From: Candidatus Uhrbacteria bacterium
GTDB taxonomy: Bacteria > Patescibacteriota > Patescibacteriia > UBA9934 > UBA11717
DNA length: 15,923 nt
NCBI GenBank assembly: GCA_003509895.1
Contig: DOMJ01000006.1
Coordinates: 1-15,923, forward strand
Reading direction: 5' to 3'
Numbering within the stretch: position 1 is the first letter of the stretch; every line of letters starts with the position of its first letter. Under the pieces are notes generated by a model. It saw only the letters and a list, made by a program, of their open reading frames with translations. It was not told the origin of the DNA and did not search any database. This document shows, piece by piece, positions 12,628 through 15,923 of this stretch. A program made the translations under genes and the position numbers.

Positions 12628-15576
12628 CTACTTTCTCCTCTTTACCACTCCTATCTTTTTTCCATCCGCTTTTTTACCCGCAGATAGTGCTTTTTTCTTA
12701 ACGATCTTACTTTCTACGGCAAGACCTTTGCCACCACGACTTTTCACAAGGTCTGTAAGATACTGCCCCGTAAGACTTTCTTTGACATTCATAATGTCTT
12801 CCGGCGTTCCCTCGGCCACAAGCAAACCTCCACGCGTCCCGCCCTCCGGTCCCATATCAATCACATAATCGGCCGCACGCACCACATCCAAATCATGCTC
12901 AATAATCAATACCGTGTTTCCTTTATCTACAAGCTGGTTGAGCACGCCAAGCAAGCGATTAATGTCATCAAAGTGCAGTCCCGTGGTTGGCTCATCCAAA
13001 ATATAGAGTGTTTTTCCTGTTGCACGGCGAGACAATTCGGTAGCCAACTTCACACGCTGCGCCTCACCACCGGATAACGTTGTTGCACTTTGTCCCAATT
13101 TCACGTACCCAAGGCCTACCTCATGAAGCACCGTGAGTTTGTCATAGATCGCCGGGACGGTTGTAAAGAATCGGCGTGCTTCCTCTACCGTCATATTCAA
13201 TACATCCGAAATCGTCTCCCCTTTATAATGGATCTCCAGAGCTTCCGAGTTGTACCGCTTCCCATGACACTCCGGACAATCCACATACACATCCGGCATA
13301 AACTGCATCTCAATCCGCTTAACCCCGTCTCCACCACACGTCTCACACCGTCCTCCTCCTTTTACGTTAAAACTAAATTTACCGGCATCAAAGCCACGCA
13401 TTTTCGCCTCGGGGACACCCGCATACACATCACGAATGGCGGTAAACACACCCGTATAAGTGGCCGGGTTTGATCGTGGTGTGCGACCAATGGGAGACTG
13501 ATCTACCGTTACCACTTTGTCTATATTTTCTACACCCTTTATTGCTTTGTGTTCCGCCGGGTACGCCTTGGCGCGATAAAAATGCTTAGAAAGAGCGCGT
13601 CCCAAAATATCTAGAATCAGTGTGGACTTACCGGAACCGGACACGCCCGTAATACACACCAACACACCGAGTGGAATGATTGCATCCACGTTCTGCAAAT
13701 TATGTGCGGTTGCGCCAAGAATACGAATGGCTTTTTTACTTGGTGCTCGGCGCTTGGTTGGCATCTTAATCCCGCGTTTCCCACTCATGTATTGCCCGGT
13801 CAGCGACTCGTTACACTTCTCCAAATCCTTTACCGTTCCCTGCGCAATCACTTCTCCCCCATACACACCCGCACCTGGACCAATGTCTATAACATGATCC
13901 GCCGCGCGCATCATGGCCTCATCGTGCTCCACCACAATCACCGTGTTCCCCGCATCACGCAAGCGTTTCATGGTGTCTATCAACTTGTCATTATCTCGTT
14001 GATGTAGGCCAATGGACGGCTCATCCAAAATATAAATCACCCCCGTTAAATCGGTACCGAGTTGCGTGGCAAGGCGTACACGTTGACTCTCTCCTCCCGA
14101 CAACGTCACCGCCGATCGGTCTAGCGTGAGGTAAGATAGTCCCACATTAATCAAATCCTCCAGTCGCTTAACCACTTCTCGTTTTACGTTGGTCATCACC
14201 TTGTATTCCAATTCGGACAACGCACTACCTCCTTCTCGTGTCTGCACGTCTACCGTTTTAAACCACTCCAACAGTTCATCCAACGGCACGCGCACAAGTG
14301 CATCAATGGTCTTCCCCGCCACGGTTACCGCAAGACTCATGGCGTTCAATCGCTTTCCATCACACTCCGGGCAAATCATAGACCGCATGTACGTTTCTAA
14401 CTCTTTGCGGACATATTCCGAATCCGTTTCACGGTACTTGGCTTCCAACATTCCCAACACACCGGGAAACGTCATGGTCTTTCCTTGCACCGTATACATC
14501 TCTCCGGCAGAACCCTTTAAAATTAATCGTACCTTTGATTCAGAAAGTTTATTGAGCGGCGTGTGCACATCAAACTTATATTTGGCACCAACGGCTTCCA
14601 AAAGAGCCAAATAGGAGGATGAGTTTCCCGCAATTCGGCTCCAAGGTTTTACCGCACCTTCTGCGAGGGTGAGACGTTTGTTTGGGATCACTAAGTCCGC
14701 TTCCAACACCAGCTTAACGCCCAAACCCATACACTCCGGACACGCACCGTAAGGCGAGTTAAAGCTAAACATGTTTGGCTCCAACGTTGGAATAGAAATA
14801 CCGGATTCCGCACAAAACATCCCCTCGCTCAATGTGATGTCTTCTCCCGTATCATCTCGCATTAACAACAAGACCCCGTTCCCAAGGTCTACGGTTTTTT
14901 TAATGGCCTCCAACAACGTGCCACGATCCAAGTCTTGCCCATGTGAGTAGCGCTCCACAACAATATCTATATCATGCGCCTTCTTTTTGTCTTTGCGCAT
15001 ATCCATCAACTCCTCCATATCCATCAACAAACCATCATAACGAGCACTTTTAAATCCTGCGGAATCCGCGGCGGCAATCGCTTGTTTGTGCTCCCCACGT
15101 TGCTGTTTTACCACCGGAGCCAAAAGAAACACATCCGTTTCTGCAACGGCTTTGGTGATTGTGGCCATCATTTGATCCGGCGTTTGCTCCGTTACCGGCT
15201 CTCCTGTTTCCGGGCAATGCGCCTGACCTGCGCGCGCATACAACACACGAAGCGAATCGTAAATCTCCGTAACGGTTCCAACGGTGGAGCGTGGGTTGGT
15301 AGACGCTGTTTTTTGATCAATCGCAATTGTTGGAGAGAGGCCGCTCATCTCATCTACGTCCGGCTTATCTTGCATTTCCAAAAACTGACGAGCATACGAA
15401 GAAAGACTCTCCATGTAACGGCGTTGCCCCTCGGCATAAATCGTATCAAATGCCAGAGAGGATTTACCGGAACCGGAAAGTCCTGTAATCACGGTGAATT
15501 TTCCTTTTGGGATTTCTACATTCACGTTCTTTAAGTTGTGAACTCGTGCGCCGCGAATACGGATAACATCTGACAT
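12628..15576 (-). CDS. uvrA: Excinuclease ABC subunit A
   Basis: Damage-recognition ATPase of nucleotide excision repair, partner of UvrB. From MSDVIRIRGA the protein has 982 residues, about 40 more than usual. It has two ABC modules: the first Walker A GLSGSGKSS at 32-40 and signature LSGGESQRVRLATQLG; the second Walker A GVSGSGKST and signature LSGGEAQRVKLATELS. The C-terminal zinc finger is intact (CETCGGDG, then CPECHGKRYN). The first zinc site is incomplete: C255-A-E-S258 replaces CxxC, while C279-P-E-C282 is kept. A Lys-rich tail (VKKKALSAGKKADGKK) follows the conserved end. The open frame extends 20 codons upstream; MSDVIRIRGA is preferred because UvrA proteins begin just before this strand, although MGFNRIAMSD is possible. 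No Shine-Dalgarno. Confidence 0.98.
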   Translation of the reverse strand: MSDVIRIRGARVHNLKNVNVEIPKGKFTVITGLSGSGKSSLAFDTIYAEGQRRYMESLSSYARQFLEMQDKPDVDEMSGLSPTIAIDQKTASTNPRSTVGTVTEIYDSLRVLYARAGQAHCPETGEPVTEQTPDQMMATITKAVAETDVFLLAPVVKQQRGEHKQAIAAADSAGFKSARYDGLLMDMEELMDMRKDKKKAHDIDIVVERYSHGQDLDRGTLLEAIKKTVDLGNGVLLLMRDDTGEDITLSEGMFCAESGISIPTLEPNMFSFNSPYGACPECMGLGVKLVLEADLVIPNKRLTLAEGAVKPWSRIAGNSSSYLALLEAVGAKYKFDVHTPLNKLSESKVRLILKGSAGEMYTVQGKTMTFPGVLGMLEAKYRETDSEYVRKELETYMRSMICPECDGKRLNAMSLAVTVAGKTIDALVRVPLDELLEWFKTVDVQTREGGSALSELEYKVMTNVKREVVKRLEDLINVGLSYLTLDRSAVTLSGGESQRVRLATQLGTDLTGVIYILDEPSIGLHQRDNDKLIDTMKRLRDAGNTVIVVEHDEAMMRAADHVIDIGPGAGVYGGEVIAQGTVKDLEKCNESLTGQYMSGKRGIKMPTKRRAPSKKAIRILGATAHNLQNVDAIIPLGVLVCITGVSGSGKSTLILDILGRALSKHFYRAKAYPAEHKAIKGVENIDKVVTVDQSPIGRTPRSNPATYTGVFTAIRDVYAGVPEAKMRGFDAGKFSFNVKGGGRCETCGGDGVKRIEMQFMPDVYVDCPECHGKRYNSEALEIHYKGETISDVLNMTVEEARRFFTTVPAIYDKLTVLHEVGLGYVKLGQSATTLSGGEAQRVKLATELSRRATGKTLYILDEPTTGLHFDDINRLLGVLNQLVDKGNTVLIIEHDLDVVRAADYVIDMGPEGGTRGGLLVAEGTPEDIMNVKESLTGQYLTDLVKSRGGKGLAVESKIVKKKALSAGKKADGKKIGVVKRRK

Positions 15577-15626
15577 AGCAATTCGATTAAATCCCATCAA
15601 AAAGAGATAAGACAGAAGGTGCTGCG

Positions 15627-15655
15627 AGGCTACCACGCATTTTAAGAGCGGTCAA
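15627..15655 (-). promoter_or_regulatory. Possible uvrA promoter
   Basis: On the minus strand TTGACC (complement of 15650-15655), 17 bases and TAGCCT (complement of 15627-15632), giving a leader of about 45 bases. A second -10-like TTTAAT (complement of 15586-15591) ends nine bases before the ATG and would give an almost leaderless mRNA. No LexA-type operator was recognised. Confidence 0.4.
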
Positions 15656-15729
15656 GTGTCATGCCTGCCACGCGTGATCAGAAGAGTATACGATTGTCAA
15701 GTTATAGAGGTTTTGAGAAGTCTTTTTTA

Positions 15730-15782
15730 AAATAGAACGCCGCGATCCGAAAACCGAGACGTGTTCTCGGGCCGAATCGCGG
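15730..15782 (-). terminator. Nested hairpin terminator of the right-edge gene
   Basis: CCGCGATCCG (15740-15749) pairs with CGAATCGCGG (15773-15782, one G-T type pair), with an inner CCGAGA/TCTCGG hairpin. On the minus strand CGTTCTATTTT follows. It begins one base after the stop codon of the truncated gene. Confidence 0.75.
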
Positions 15783-15783
15783 C

Positions 15784-15923
15784 TCAGCGACCCTCGCGGG
15801 CCTTCTCTTTCAACCTCATCTTGGCCTCTCGGATCAACGGGTGGTCTTCGGGCATCTCCATGTTCAAGCCCAAGCAGGCAAGTGTCGAAAAAAACTCGTG
15901 CGCCGCCGCAGGGCCGACCTGAT
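15784..15923 (-). CDS. C-terminal end of an unrecognised gene (truncated by the window)
   Basis: The last 46 codons of a minus-strand frame run from the window edge to TGA (15784-15786). The visible peptide includes AAAHEFFSTLACLGLNM, then EDHPLIREAKMRLKEKA and a basic end REGR: helical and amphipathic, with no motif I recognise. C/G-ending codons and the tight, nested terminator place it with the G+C-rich accessory genes, not with the neighbouring uvrA. The start and any Shine-Dalgarno lie outside the window. Confidence 0.6.
   Translation of the reverse strand, partial: QVGPAAAHEFFSTLACLGLNMEMPEDHPLIREAKMRLKEKAREGR

Overview
The window looks like a stretch of bacterial chromosome, probably from a Patescibacteria/CPR-type or similarly reduced lineage. 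That placement is inference. It rests on conserved housekeeping genes standing alone or in pairs, very short or absent mRNA leaders, lack of Shine-Dalgarno (SD) sequences on the conserved genes, and unrecognised short genes between them. UGA, UAA and UAG all act as stops (trxB and rluD end in UGA), so there is no sign of stop-codon recoding.

Conserved backbone, left to right: trxA-trxB (minus; thioredoxin system), infB (minus; IF2) divergent from truB (plus; tRNA pseudouridine 55), rny (plus; RNase Y) convergent with an HU-family gene (minus), a small multi-pass membrane protein (minus), a tRNA reading as Ile(UAU), rluD-like pseudouridine synthase overlapping a cytidylate-kinase-like gene (plus), rplS (plus; L19 with an acidic N-terminal extension) and uvrA (minus). 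Translation, RNA modification and decay, nucleotide metabolism, redox and DNA repair are all represented.

Between these genes sit autonomous units that look different. They are G+C-richer, favour C/G-ending codons, carry TTGACA-type promoters, a leader of roughly 30-50 nt, a strong SD and their own hairpin terminator. They are: a protein joining a sigma-region-4-like helix-turn-helix to an RNA polymerase alpha C-terminal domain (1719-2615, plus); an unrecognised membrane-anchored protein (8502-9380, plus); a pair of tiny membrane proteins (12254-12504, minus); and the end of an unrecognised gene at the right edge (15784-15923, minus). A doubtful small gene near 5903-6043 may be another.

Non-coding structure includes a long branched hairpin with a U-tract at the left edge (1-105), a 35-bp repeat present twice (6154-6189, 9502-9536) whose palindromic core GACGATCGTC occurs a third time (2775-2784), a 14-bp tandem repeat, and several bidirectional terminators between convergent genes. 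No CRISPR array, rRNA, transposase or integrase was seen.
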